DNA of 17,808 bases from Candidatus Brocadiaceae bacterium (GCA_919901895.1 CAKKQI010000421.1:1-17808), one strand, 5' to 3'. Counted from the stretch's first letter, positions 1 to 6,078 are shown. A program made the numbers and translations. Notes: generated by a model not told the origin, from the letters alone.

Positions 1-372
1 ATAAACGAATGCCGGTTTGAGATTAAGCAATCGGGATAATTCCAGGAATTCCTGTTCATAAAACCGGGCGATTTCCCACGGTGTTTTTTTTTCACGCCGC
101 GCCGCCGCCTGGATTTTGTCTTCACCCGCTCCGCCCCCAACCGCATCGTCGGTCGTCATATGCCCGACATCGGTAATATTCATCACCTGCTTAACTTCAT
201 ATCCTTGGTATTCTAAATAACGGCGTAAAATATCGGCAGCAATAAAAGAACGAAAATTACCGATATGCGGGTGGCTGTAAACCGTCGGCCCGCAGGAATA
301 CATCCGGACTTTGCCTGCTTCCTGCGGCTTGAATTCTTCTTTTTGTCTGGTAAAGGTATTGTATAAATTCAT
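1..372 (-). CDS. cysS: Cysteinyl-tRNA synthetase, N-terminal part (runs off the left edge)
   Basis: This is the first 124 codons of cysteine--tRNA ligase, the cytosolic class I enzyme that charges tRNA-Cys. The start is ATG at 372 and the protein begins [14 protein letters not shown]. Visible family features are the first zinc-ligand cysteine C27 in YSCGPTVY, the class I HIGH-type ATP motif HPHIGN at residues 34-39, and the conserved [13 protein letters not shown] stretch. The reading frame is open to base 1, so the rest lies outside the window. No Shine-Dalgarno site sits at a normal distance; an AGGAG about 25 bases upstream is part of a palindrome. It lies 123 bp downstream of ispF on the same strand, matching the widespread ispD-ispF-cysS grouping, but the spacer is filled by three palindromes. 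The family call is firm. Confidence 0.95.
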   Translation of the reverse strand, partial: MNLYNTFTRQKEEFKPQEAGKVRMYSCGPTVYSHPHIGNFRSFIAADILRRYLEYQGYEVKQVMNITDVGHMTTDDAVGGGAGEDKIQAAARREKKTPWEIARFYEQEFLELSRLLNLKPAFVY

Positions 373-392
373 TGCATAATCTGAGGGTAATA

Positions 393-410
393 CCAGGTCT
401 CCTGACCTGG
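393..410. repeat. Palindrome CCAGGTC-n4-GACCTGG
   Basis: This is a perfect 7-bp inverted repeat around a 4-base loop just upstream of cysS. Read on the minus strand the core is GGTCAGGAGACC, which differs by one base from the core of the next palindrome (429-450). The two therefore look like members of one family (GGTCRGGAGACC). It may form a hairpin in the cysS leader. Confidence 0.7.
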
Positions 411-428
411 CGAAACGGTCTTTTTTTA

Positions 429-450
429 GGTTGGGTCGGGAGACCCAACC
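429..450. repeat. Palindrome GGTTGGGTC-GGGA-GACCCAACC
   Basis: This is a perfect 9-bp inverted repeat with a 4-base loop in the ispF-cysS spacer. It shares the GGTCRGGAGACC core with the palindrome at 393-410. On the minus strand it is not followed by a T-run, so it is not a convincing terminator. Confidence 0.75.
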
Positions 451-467
451 CTACCCCCCGCCCACAA

Positions 468-496
468 GGGCGAGGCTCGCCCCATAGGGGCGGCCC
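468..496. repeat. 29-bp repeat, copy 1, touching the ispF stop codon
   Basis: A 29-bp sequence beginning GGGCGAGGCTCG and ending GGGGCGGCCC is identical to bases 687-715, which lie inside ispF. It contains short inverted repeats (GGGCGAG/CTCGCCC and CCCC-ATA-GGGG). Its last base is the first plus-strand base of the ispF stop codon (496-498, TAG on the minus strand), so the element begins exactly where the gene ends. Confidence 0.85.
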
Positions 497-1038
497 TACT
501 TTTTACTTAATAGAACAAGCACCATAGCGGCGATGGCTTTCTTGGACCCGACCGGCCCCAATCCCTCCATCGTTTTAGCCTTAATATTTACCCTGGCCGG
601 CGACAGCCCTAATATTTTAGCCACGTTAATTCTTATTTCGTCTTTGTAAGATTTTTTGCATTTTGCATTCTGCATTCCCGCCCTCTGGGCGAGGCTCGCC
701 CCATAGGGGCGGCCCAACTTCGGTTCTTCCGCAAAAATAATCGTATCTATCCCCTGAACCTTAAACTTTAAGCCATGAACTCTGGCTATAATTTTCTTTA
801 AGAAAATAGAACTATCCATATTTTTATATTGCGGGTCGGTATCCGGAAAAAAGTCACCGATATCGCCTAACCCGGCCGCCCCCAACAAGGCATCACCGAT
901 AGCGTGCAACAAAACATCTCCGTCCGAATGGCCTAACAAACCTTTCGGATAAGGCAAATGGAGACCGCCCAGGATGAGTGGTCGTCCTTTGACCAGCCGG
1001 TGGATATCAAAACCGAGACCGACATAATTTCTGGGCAT
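496..1038 (-). CDS. ispF: 2-C-methyl-D-erythritol 2,4-cyclodiphosphate synthase with an internal palindromic insertion
   Basis: IspF makes MEcPP in the cytosolic MEP isoprenoid pathway. Metal ligands are seen as D11 and H13 in GLGFDIHRL and H45 in LLGHSDGDVLLHAIGDALLG. The C-terminal KTMEGLGPVG matches the family KxTTxExLGxxG motif. The protein has 180 residues against about 157-160 in the family. The excess is an in-frame stretch at about residues 110-129, directly after the PKL of the nucleotide-binding loop; it is encoded by the 29-bp repeat at 687-715 plus a TGCATT-rich stretch. The flanks (EEPKLG and YKDEIRINVAKIL) join as a normal IspF once the insertion is removed. The start ATG lies 6 bases after a good -10 box, so the mRNA is predicted leaderless. 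The family call is firm; the protein's activity is likely but unproven. Confidence 0.95.
   Translation of the reverse strand: MPRNYVGLGFDIHRLVKGRPLILGGLHLPYPKGLLGHSDGDVLLHAIGDALLGAAGLGDIGDFFPDTDPQYKNMDSSIFLKKIIARVHGLKFKVQGIDTIIFAEEPKLGRPYGASLAQRAGMQNAKCKKSYKDEIRINVAKILGLSPARVNIKAKTMEGLGPVGSKKAIAAMVLVLLSKK
660..715. repeat. In-frame palindromic insertion inside ispF (29-bp repeat copy 2 at 687-715)
   Basis: Bases 687-715 repeat 468-496 exactly. The neighbouring 655-680 holds three spaced copies of TGCATT-like sequence (minus strand ATGCAGAATGCAAAATGC). Together they encode about 20 residues (G109 to about S130) that have no counterpart in ordinary IspF proteins. The exact outer boundary of the insertion is inferred from the family alignment I know, not computed. 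Confidence 0.8.
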
Positions 1039-1044
1039 ATTAAA

Positions 1045-1073
1045 ATTGTATCATCCATTTTTGAGGAGGTCAA
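1045..1073 (-). promoter_or_regulatory. Sigma-70-type promoter of ispF, leaderless
   Basis: On the minus strand the -35 box is TTGACC (1068-1073) and the -10 box is TACAAT (1045-1050), with a 17-bp spacer. Only six bases (TTTAAT) separate the -10 box from the ATG at 1038. The expected transcription start therefore falls on or next to the A of the start codon, leaving no room for a ribosome-binding site. Confidence 0.7.
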
Positions 1074-1080
1074 TTAATTT

Positions 1081-1261
1081 TGTAGGCACGGTTTTAACCG
1101 TGCGTATTATACAGCACGAATCACCGCCATACCCCGATGATTATCGGGATAAACCCCGATGCTACGATACGGGGGACTCTCCGATGGAGTCCGAACCCCG
1201 ATGCCCATCGGGGCTTCGGACCGCATCCGAAGGCATCGGGACGAATAAATTCGTGCCTACA
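1081..1261. repeat. Palindromic composite unit A, bounded by TGTAGGCACG / CGTGCCTACA
   Basis: A 10-bp perfect terminal inverted repeat (1081-1090 and 1252-1261) encloses two end hairpins: GCACGGTT-TT-AACCGTGC at 1086-1103 and ACGAAT-AA-ATTCGT at 1241-1254. The interior holds CCCCGAT-type palindromes at 1132-1148 (loop GATT), about 1154-1174 (imperfect) and 1196-1213 (loop GCCC), the last flanked by TCCGAA/TTCGGA. The end hairpins share bases with the outer repeat, so the two folds exclude each other. The 80-codon plus-strand frame across it is not a gene. With unit B it fills the ispF-porin spacer. Confidence 0.75.
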
Positions 1262-1291
1262 AGAAAGCGTGGAATTGTAAACGTGTGAGTT

Positions 1292-1377
1292 TGTAGGCAC
1301 GGTTTAGAACCGTGCCCCGTTTTTTGCCGCGCGAATAAAACGCGTGATTTAAGAGCACGAATGAATTCGTGCCTACA
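1292..1377. repeat. Palindromic composite unit B, bounded by TGTAGGCACG / CGTGCCTACA
   Basis: This has the same ends as unit A (1292-1301 and 1368-1377) but a different interior. The left hairpin is GGCACGGTT-TAG-AACCGTGCC (1296-1316) and the right hairpin is GCACGAAT-GA-ATTCGTGC (1355-1372). The hairpin tips differ from unit A by compensating changes (loop TAG against TT, GA against AA), while the outer 10 bp are identical. Confidence 0.75.
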
Positions 1378-1435
1378 AGGATGCGTGAAATGGTAGACAC
1401 GGTTTTACTTATTCCGATAACCATCGGGAGGACTT

Positions 1436-1450
1436 CCCGCCAGAGGCGGG
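1436..1450. repeat. GC palindrome CCCGCC-AGA-GGCGGG
   Basis: This perfect 6-bp inverted repeat with a 3-base loop is one of the GC-rich palindromes scattered through the window's spacers. A diverged half-unit, GGTAGACACGG, lies just before it (1392-1402). Confidence 0.55.
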
Positions 1451-1525
1451 TCTGAAATAGAGCATCAGGGTCGCCTCAGGCGACAGATGGCTAAATAATT
1501 ACCATTTTGGTGACCATAAAGCCTG

Positions 1526-1585
1526 CCCCGTTGTCCGATGGACTCCGAACCCCGATGATTATCGGGGCTTCGGAGAATAACGGGG
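1526..1585. repeat. Nested three-layer palindrome
   Basis: The outer layer is CCCCGTT (1526-1532) with AACGGGG (1579-1585). The middle layer is CTCCGAA (1543-1549) with TTCGGAG (1569-1575). The inner layer is CCCCGAT-GATT-ATCGGGG (1550-1567). About 40 bp from 1535 to 1575 are nearly identical to 1180-1219 in unit A, differing mainly in one base of the flank and in the four-base loop (GATT against GCCC). The structure looks like successive insertions into hairpin loops. Confidence 0.75.
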
Positions 1586-1624
1586 TCGCCGCTACATCAG
1601 AGAAGAGTTTCAACTGAACCAATA

Positions 1625-1662
1625 AAAAAACCCCCCTGACTTTTACATCAGAGGGGTTTTTA
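1625..1662 (-). terminator. Rho-independent terminator of the porin gene
   Basis: On the minus strand AAAAACCCCTCTGA pairs with TCAGGGGGGTTTTT around an 8-base loop, giving a 14-bp stem with one G-T wobble that runs into a T tract. It lies about 45 bp beyond the porin stop codon. The A-rich opposite flank means it could also work on the plus strand. Confidence 0.85.
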
Positions 1663-1678
1663 AAATCAAATACCTTTA

Positions 1679-1696
1679 CCCCGATAGAAATCGGGG
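1679..1696. repeat. CCCCGAT-AGAA-ATCGGGG palindrome
   Basis: This perfect 7-bp palindrome with a 4-base loop sits between the porin stop codon and its terminator, so it would be part of the porin mRNA 3' end. The arms are the same as at 1196-1213, 1550-1567 and inside sdhA (14488-14504). Confidence 0.75.
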
Positions 1697-1705
1697 CAAA
1701 CAATC

Positions 1706-3226
1706 TTAGAACCGCAGATAGGTGTCAAAGGTAACCATCTTCAAGTCGTCGCTATCAGCGGTATTGGCTCCGTTAGCGCTGGTAAAGAAATCGGCGCCGG
1801 TCAGTTGGGCTAACCCCAGGGTGAAAGACAAACTGGCATTGTAGTGAATCGTGGCGCTGATGTCAATTTCCGTGCCGAGCGCATCGTCTATATTCGTACG
1901 CGGCGCGTTCCAAGCAACTCCGGCACGAACAGGTTCTTCGTTCAACGTGAACTTCGCCCAGGTGAGTTTTAAATGAACCGGTTCGCCTGTTTTGTCGCCG
2001 TCAATGTCAAAACTGGTTTCAATGCCGGCATTCAACTTAAGCGCCGTGTAATTGCTGTCCAGGTCCAGACCAAAGAGATTGTTCTCCATAATCATCGTAT
2101 CATTAACGCTTTCATAGGAGACAAAATCGTTGTTTTCCGGAGCGCTGGCAGCGCCGGCTAACTGCTGGTTTTCTCCGTCGTCGCCGCTGATGTTCCAGGT
2201 TGAAAGGCCGACATACGGTTTGCCGTTTATGTCATTAAAAGTATAAACGACGCCGAACCGGTAGGCGCTGGCGCTGTGGTCCACATCATCCCAGGTCGTG
2301 GCGCCGGTCTGATACTGACCATAAGTGCCGCTCTGAGTGTAATATTCAGCATAGCCATCCAGGCCAGCCACATTGGCCAGAGTTGTCCAATTTAATCCGG
2401 CGCCAATGGTCTGAATATCAACTTTGTTGGAAGGCGACCCAATATCAAATTTACCTTTGTTCGTTATCTTGGCCAGAATACCGTTAATGGTAATGGTGTC
2501 ACTCTGTTTATAATTAACATTAACGCCAAACAGATTGTCCTGGCCGTTATCAAAGTTGCTGCTTCTCTGGAAGGCCGCACCGCCCCAGAACAGGGTAACC
2601 TCGTAATTATCTTTGGCCACGCTGCCATAATCAAAGCGGAACCCACCAAATTCGGTGGTATCCTTAAAGACAGGATTGGAAACCGTTACAGCTTCAGCTA
2701 ACGGAGGGGCAATAATAGTCTCTGATTCACTGATGTCCATAAAGAACGCGCCTTCACCTTTTCTGAGGGTAAATTTGAGGTCCTGCAAGCCCAGGGTTAA
2801 AGACAGTTTTTCGTTGATAAACTGACCGACTTTAACATAGGCCTGTTCCACGGCCATTTCGGTATTGTCGGCGCCAAGAATATCCGTATTGGCATCCACA
2901 CCACCAGCAAAATCCAGCCGACGGTTTTCTAACTGGACCAGGGCTGTCACTTTATCAGCCAGATCAATATCCGCATTAAGCGTAATCAGCGGTGCCCAGA
3001 TAACATCATGGTCCATTTTATCAACGGTGGTATTAGTGGGATTGCCTTCCAGGATATCATTGGTTGGGCCGTCGCGATAAGTCAACGGCAGGTCAACGCT
3101 ACCGCTTATCGTAATCGCTTTGGCGCTGTCGGCATTGTTACCGCTCGCCACGTCACCGGCATTGATAACCGGCGCCAGTGTTAAAACAAACATCAAACTC
3201 AGAATACATAAACCCAGTTTCTTCAT
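1706..3226 (-). CDS. Outer-membrane beta-barrel protein (porin-like)
   Basis: This is a 506-residue secreted protein. It starts with a clear Sec signal peptide (MKKLGLCILSLMFVL..., predicted cut near residue 23 after VINA) and ends in TFDTYLRF. The terminal aromatic residue with alternating hydrophobic residues is the usual recognition signal for outer-membrane barrel assembly. The middle has many alternating polar/hydrophobic stretches and Gly/Asn/Asp-rich turns, as expected for a large porin or alginate-export-type barrel; the substrate cannot be told. A strong Shine-Dalgarno AAGGAGG (3231-3237) lies 4 bases before the ATG. It has its own promoter and a strong terminator, so it is a separate transcription unit between ispD and ispF, probably highly expressed. 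Codon use looks native. The family assignment is from sequence features, not a named homologue. Confidence 0.8.
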   Translation of the reverse strand: MKKLGLCILSLMFVLTLAPVINAGDVASGNNADSAKAITISGSVDLPLTYRDGPTNDILEGNPTNTTVDKMDHDVIWAPLITLNADIDLADKVTALVQLENRRLDFAGGVDANTDILGADNTEMAVEQAYVKVGQFINEKLSLTLGLQDLKFTLRKGEGAFFMDISESETIIAPPLAEAVTVSNPVFKDTTEFGGFRFDYGSVAKDNYEVTLFWGGAAFQRSSNFDNGQDNLFGVNVNYKQSDTITINGILAKITNKGKFDIGSPSNKVDIQTIGAGLNWTTLANVAGLDGYAEYYTQSGTYGQYQTGATTWDDVDHSASAYRFGVVYTFNDINGKPYVGLSTWNISGDDGENQQLAGAASAPENNDFVSYESVNDTMIMENNLFGLDLDSNYTALKLNAGIETSFDIDGDKTGEPVHLKLTWAKFTLNEEPVRAGVAWNAPRTNIDDALGTEIDISATIHYNASLSFTLGLAQLTGADFFTSANGANTADSDDLKMVTFDTYLRF

Positions 3227-3261
3227 ATAGCCTCCTTAAAAACAATAATAAAAACAATTCC

Positions 3262-3292
3262 TTCGTCCCGCTTTAGCGGGACTCAGGACGAA
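3262..3292. repeat. Overlapping palindromes in the porin leader
   Basis: GTCCCGC-TTTA-GCGGGAC (3265-3282) lies within TTCGTCC (3262-3268) and GGACGAA (3286-3292). The outer and inner arms share bases 3265-3268, so only one of the two pairings can fully form at a time. It lies in the predicted 5' leader of the porin mRNA, about 35 bases before the ATG. Confidence 0.65.
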
Positions 3293-3421
3293 CCTGCGGG
3301 GTCGGACTAAGAACGTCTACTAAATCACTCCTTTGGGGCACCTCCTTCCTTTCCTGCTTCAGGATTAAAAAGTAATCGTTCTAACAAAGTGTTCTTTCTT
3401 CAGAATCAAATAAATTAAGTA

Positions 3422-3449
3422 ATGATACAGTAAAATTTAACAAAGTCAA
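3422..3449 (-). promoter_or_regulatory. Sigma-70-type promoter of the porin gene
   Basis: On the minus strand TTGACT (3444-3449) and TATCAT (3422-3427) are separated by 16 bp in an A/T-rich stretch. The predicted transcript has a leader of about 190 bases containing the palindrome at 3262-3292 and a strong ribosome-binding site. Confidence 0.65.
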
Positions 3450-3490
3450 GTAAAAAATCGGAATTTCAACAAAAAAAATCTTTCCGGTTT

Positions 3491-3750
3491 AGAGCCTATC
3501 CGGATATTACCCTAACCAGTCTTCAACGACCCCGCCCCGGTGGGACGGGTCCGTTGAAACTACAGATCAATTTCTCCGCCTAAGGGCGGATCCGTCCCCG
3601 CCTGGGCGAGACGGAAACGAAATAAATTTCGTTGGCTACCACGAGAACAGAAATAATCTTATCCGGTAGACAACGCAATTTATTGCGTTGACAGATACTA
3701 AAGTTTTTGGTAGACAATCCCTCGCGGGATTGACTTGATATTCGGATAGG
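3491..3750. repeat. Composite palindromic element E1 (MITE-like), about 260 bp
   Basis: This non-coding element fills most of the spacer between ispD and the porin. Its outer arms are CCTATCCGGATAT (3495-3507) and ATATTCGGATAGG (3738-3750), 13 bp with one mismatch; the left end reads TTTAGAGC, as in element E2. Inside are separate hairpins: AACGAAAT-AA-ATTTCGTT (3616-3633), CAACGCAA-TTTA-TTGCGTTG (3671-3690) and CAATCCC-TCGC-GGGATTG (3715-3732), plus GC palindromes near 3525-3615. The hairpins are preceded by GGTAGA or followed by GGCTACC, the same joints as in E2 and in the element at 17364. No transposase or long frame is present. Confidence 0.65.
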
Positions 3751-3857
3751 TTATTAGATATTAACCAATACCCCAGTTTCCTACTCTAACCGGAGAGAAT
3801 TCACCTCATGGGTATATTAAAGTAATATCGGTTTCCGGCCGGATAAACTTTAAAAAT

Positions 3858-4613
3858 TTATTTTATAAATTGCCAATCGTCCGGAGTGGTTATTTTAAAA
3901 TTCGGGTATCGGCTTTTAATGATTTTGACCGGATACCCCATTTTTTCCACCAGGAAGGCATCGTCCGTAGCCCTGATTTTCTTTTTACCGGCGAGACGGT
4001 AGGCTTTCAACAAGATTTCTTTTTTGAAAACCTGCGGTGTTTGGGCCTGCCATAATTCACGGCGGGGGAGGACGGTTTCTTTAATTATTTGGCCAGCCGG
4101 GGTAACTCTTTTAATCGTATCAACGGCCGGAATACCAAGAATGGCGGCCCCGGTCCGGCGGGCCGTCTGAATCACCCTGATAATTTCCGATGTTTTAATT
4201 AAAGGCCGGGCGGCATCGTGGATCAAAACTATTTTGCTATCCGGCGAAACGACTTTAAGCGCCTTAAAAACGGAATCCTGGCGGGCGCGTCCGCCGGCCA
4301 CCACTTTAATTTTTCCCATCCCGCCTCTGGGCTGGAGAACCCGCCGGACAATTAAATTCATTCGTTTCCGGTCAGCCGGATTAATCGCTACAATAATTTC
4401 GCCCACCGGAGGCAAAGCGGTAAATTTTCCAATAATATGTAAGAGCAGGGGTTTTCCCCGCCAAACCAGATAGGGCTTATTAACTTTCCTTAGCCTAACC
4501 GGGACGCTGATTTGAACGCCTGATTTCATCCGGTCACTGGAACCGGCCGCCGGGATAATTACTGAAATATCGGGCTTAGCGAGGAAATTTATTCCGACCT
4601 TAATTTTTTTCAT
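3858..4613 (-). CDS. ispD: 2-C-methyl-D-erythritol 4-phosphate cytidylyltransferase
   Basis: IspD joins CTP and MEP to give CDP-ME, the third step of the MEP isoprenoid pathway, two enzymatic steps before IspF. From the start chosen it has 251 residues; the family usually has about 225-240. Visible motifs are the nucleotide-binding PAAGSSDRM near the N-terminus, NKPYL (the family PKQYL lysine region) after a loop about 10 residues longer than usual, VLIHDAARPLI, the QAQTPQVF segment, ATDDA and KITTPDD near the C-terminus. The ATG at 4613 overlaps the end of the MFS gene by 14 bases. An ATG at 4634 (7 residues longer) is equally possible; neither has a Shine-Dalgarno site. It is probably co-transcribed with the upstream MFS gene, and its separation from ispF by a porin is unusual. 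Confidence 0.93.
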   Translation of the reverse strand: MKKIKVGINFLAKPDISVIIPAAGSSDRMKSGVQISVPVRLRKVNKPYLVWRGKPLLLHIIGKFTALPPVGEIIVAINPADRKRMNLIVRRVLQPRGGMGKIKVVAGGRARQDSVFKALKVVSPDSKIVLIHDAARPLIKTSEIIRVIQTARRTGAAILGIPAVDTIKRVTPAGQIIKETVLPRRELWQAQTPQVFKKEILLKAYRLAGKKKIRATDDAFLVEKMGYPVKIIKSRYPNFKITTPDDWQFIK

Positions 4614-5874
4614 CGGGCCATACTCGCTGCGCATAGTTTAAAATAATTATGGAAATAACGCAGAAAATCACCGCGATTATAAAAGCGAACCTGGCGCTGA
4701 ACATCTCCCAGCAAACGCCGAGTAGCACCGGCGATAAGAACCCGGCTAACCCGCAAAAAATAGAAAAACTTGTCCCGAATTCTTGTTCGGGCCCAGTTTG
4801 GTCCGGCCTCCCTGACGACAATTCGGTTAAATTGACTTGGGTCGTCCGCCGGAGCAGTTCCCAGATAGAAGCAAATAATCCGTAAAGAATCATCGCTATT
4901 ATTAACAGAAAAGAACTTTTAGCCCGAAGTAATAGAAAAAAAGCGCCGGCGCACAGGAGTCCGGCCACCAGATGGCTTAACGACGACCCCAAACGGTTGG
5001 TAATAAATCCGGCCGGATATAAAAGACCAACGGAATAGGTCAGCAGGTAAGCCATAAATATAATCAGCCCTTCGTTTAGGCCAAGACCTATTTCTTGGTA
5101 AACATAAAATAGGATCATTGGTAAAGGCACCGCGGCCAGGGACAGTGAAAAATAAGATAAAATAAGATAAAATACCGGTTTATTGAAAAAAAGAGATTTG
5201 AGGTTGTTCTTCAGGAACTCACCGGTAATCCGATTGGGAAATGAATGAACCGGTGTAATAACATCTGTCACAGGTTCTTTTTTTACTTCCTTGGAAAATA
5301 GCCGGATAATCCAGGCCCCGAGCAGGGAAGGTAGGGCCGCCCACATAAATAACCAGCGAAAAGAAGATTCAGCCAAACCTCCGGCGTTATCATGATAACC
5401 GCCTAATGAAAGAAAAAAGAGCCCCAAAAAAGGACCGGCGGCCATTCCGGTAAAAGCCGCTATTTTAAAAATTTTAGTGGTGTGGTCCGACGCGTCGGCC
5501 GAGGCAGCGGATTGGAAGGAATGGTCTGCGACGACCTGTCCGGTTTGTTTCAAACTTCTGAATAAAAATAAGACCGGCCAATTAAATACTATTGACAATC
5601 CCAATCGCGATAAACAGATTAGAAGATAACCGGCGGTCAATGTTATTTTGGCGCCGAATTGGTTTAATCCGACTGAGAAGCGCCGGGATAAAACCCGATA
5701 AATAACGGTGGTCATTCCTTCAATAAAACCGTACTGGGCCGGATTGATATTCAGGAACGTCGCGGCGAAAAAAGGCAAAAAAGGAGCATACATATTCTCG
5801 CCCGCTTTGTTACTGCCGGTACTTAGAAAAACAGGTAAATGATTTTTTTGATTATTCCGATTGAGTTTTTTCAT
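4600..5874 (-). CDS. Major facilitator superfamily transporter, substrate unknown
   Basis: This is a 424-residue integral membrane protein with about twelve hydrophobic helices. A central cytoplasmic loop at about residues 195-225 (FSKEVKKEPVTDV...) separates two six-helix halves, the usual MFS layout. The helix 2-3 loop reads RRFSVGLNQFGAK, a diverged form of the MFS signature around G-x-L-x-D-R-x-G-R. No substrate can be deduced. Near residues 355-369 the loop before the last two helices is lengthened by PEQEFG-type residues encoded over a CCCGAA/TTCGGG palindrome (4774-4791). The start ATG at 5874 lacks a clear ribosome-binding site. Its 3' end overlaps the start of ispD, so the two are likely one transcript. 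The upstream spacer holds element E2. Confidence 0.85.
   Translation of the reverse strand: MKKLNRNNQKNHLPVFLSTGSNKAGENMYAPFLPFFAATFLNINPAQYGFIEGMTTVIYRVLSRRFSVGLNQFGAKITLTAGYLLICLSRLGLSIVFNWPVLFLFRSLKQTGQVVADHSFQSAASADASDHTTKIFKIAAFTGMAAGPFLGLFFLSLGGYHDNAGGLAESSFRWLFMWAALPSLLGAWIIRLFSKEVKKEPVTDVITPVHSFPNRITGEFLKNNLKSLFFNKPVFYLILSYFSLSLAAVPLPMILFYVYQEIGLGLNEGLIIFMAYLLTYSVGLLYPAGFITNRLGSSLSHLVAGLLCAGAFFLLLRAKSSFLLIIAMILYGLFASIWELLRRTTQVNLTELSSGRPDQTGPEQEFGTSFSIFCGLAGFLSPVLLGVCWEMFSARFAFIIAVIFCVISIIILNYAQRVWPDEKN
4774..4791. repeat. Possible palindromic insertion inside the MFS gene
   Basis: CCCGAA-TTCTTG-TTCGGG lies in frame in the loop between the two last pairs of helices. Related MFS proteins commonly have a short R-G-T-A-F-type junction here; this one has a longer SGRPDQTGPEQEFGTS. 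The arms are short (6 bp), so it may be a decayed element or chance. Confidence 0.4.
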
Positions 5875-5897
5875 ATGAAGTAACGGTCTTTACCCGG

Positions 5898-5920
5898 CTA
5901 AATCACTTTCGGCGATTTAG
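5898..5920. repeat. CTAAATC-n9-GATTTAG hairpin next to element E2
   Basis: This perfect 7-bp inverted repeat ends where E2 begins; the final AG is shared with the E2 end AGAGCG. A sister hairpin with the same CTAAATC/GATTTAG tips lies beyond the other end of E2 at 6152-6174. Confidence 0.55.
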
Positions 5921-6078
5921 AGCGTATTTCATAACCTAATGTCAACGACCGTCCCGCTTGGGGCGGGACTCCGCTGTCGCTACGTAAAGGTCGTTGGCTA
6001 CCATAAATTGTGCGGTAGACAACGAGGCCGTAGGTCCTCGTTGATATTACCTTGTAATGAGGTTATGAAATACGCTCT
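5919..6078. repeat. Composite palindromic element E2 (MITE-like), 160 bp
   Basis: The element has perfect 19-bp terminal inverted repeats, AGAGCGTATTTCATAACCT at 5919-5937 and its complement at 6060-6078. Inside are CAACGACC (5943-5950) paired with GGTCGTTG (5989-5996), itself holding GTCCCGC-n5-GCGGGAC (5951-5969), then GGCTACC, then GGTAGA and CAACGAGG (6020-6027) paired with CCTCGTTG (6036-6043). It lies between the nrnA-like gene and the MFS gene, in the presumed leader of the latter. There is no open frame in it; if mobile it must be moved in trans. Confidence 0.8.

Noticed and set aside
257..448. A 63-codon minus-strand frame over the cysS start and spacer
   Set aside because: It is out of frame with cysS, whose codons 1-124 give a clear cysteinyl-tRNA synthetase N-terminus.
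1046..1288. An 80-codon plus-strand frame in the ispF-porin spacer
   Set aside because: It runs entirely through palindromic unit A; its residues come from repeat DNA and there is no ribosome-binding site or family resemblance.
1081..1377. Possible CRISPR-like array
   Set aside because: The repeats are palindromes in alternating orientation with no uniform repeat length or spacer size, and no cas gene is present.
1491..1703. A 70-codon minus-strand frame after the porin
   Set aside because: It spans the porin terminator and the nested palindrome, so it cannot be a gene in that transcript.
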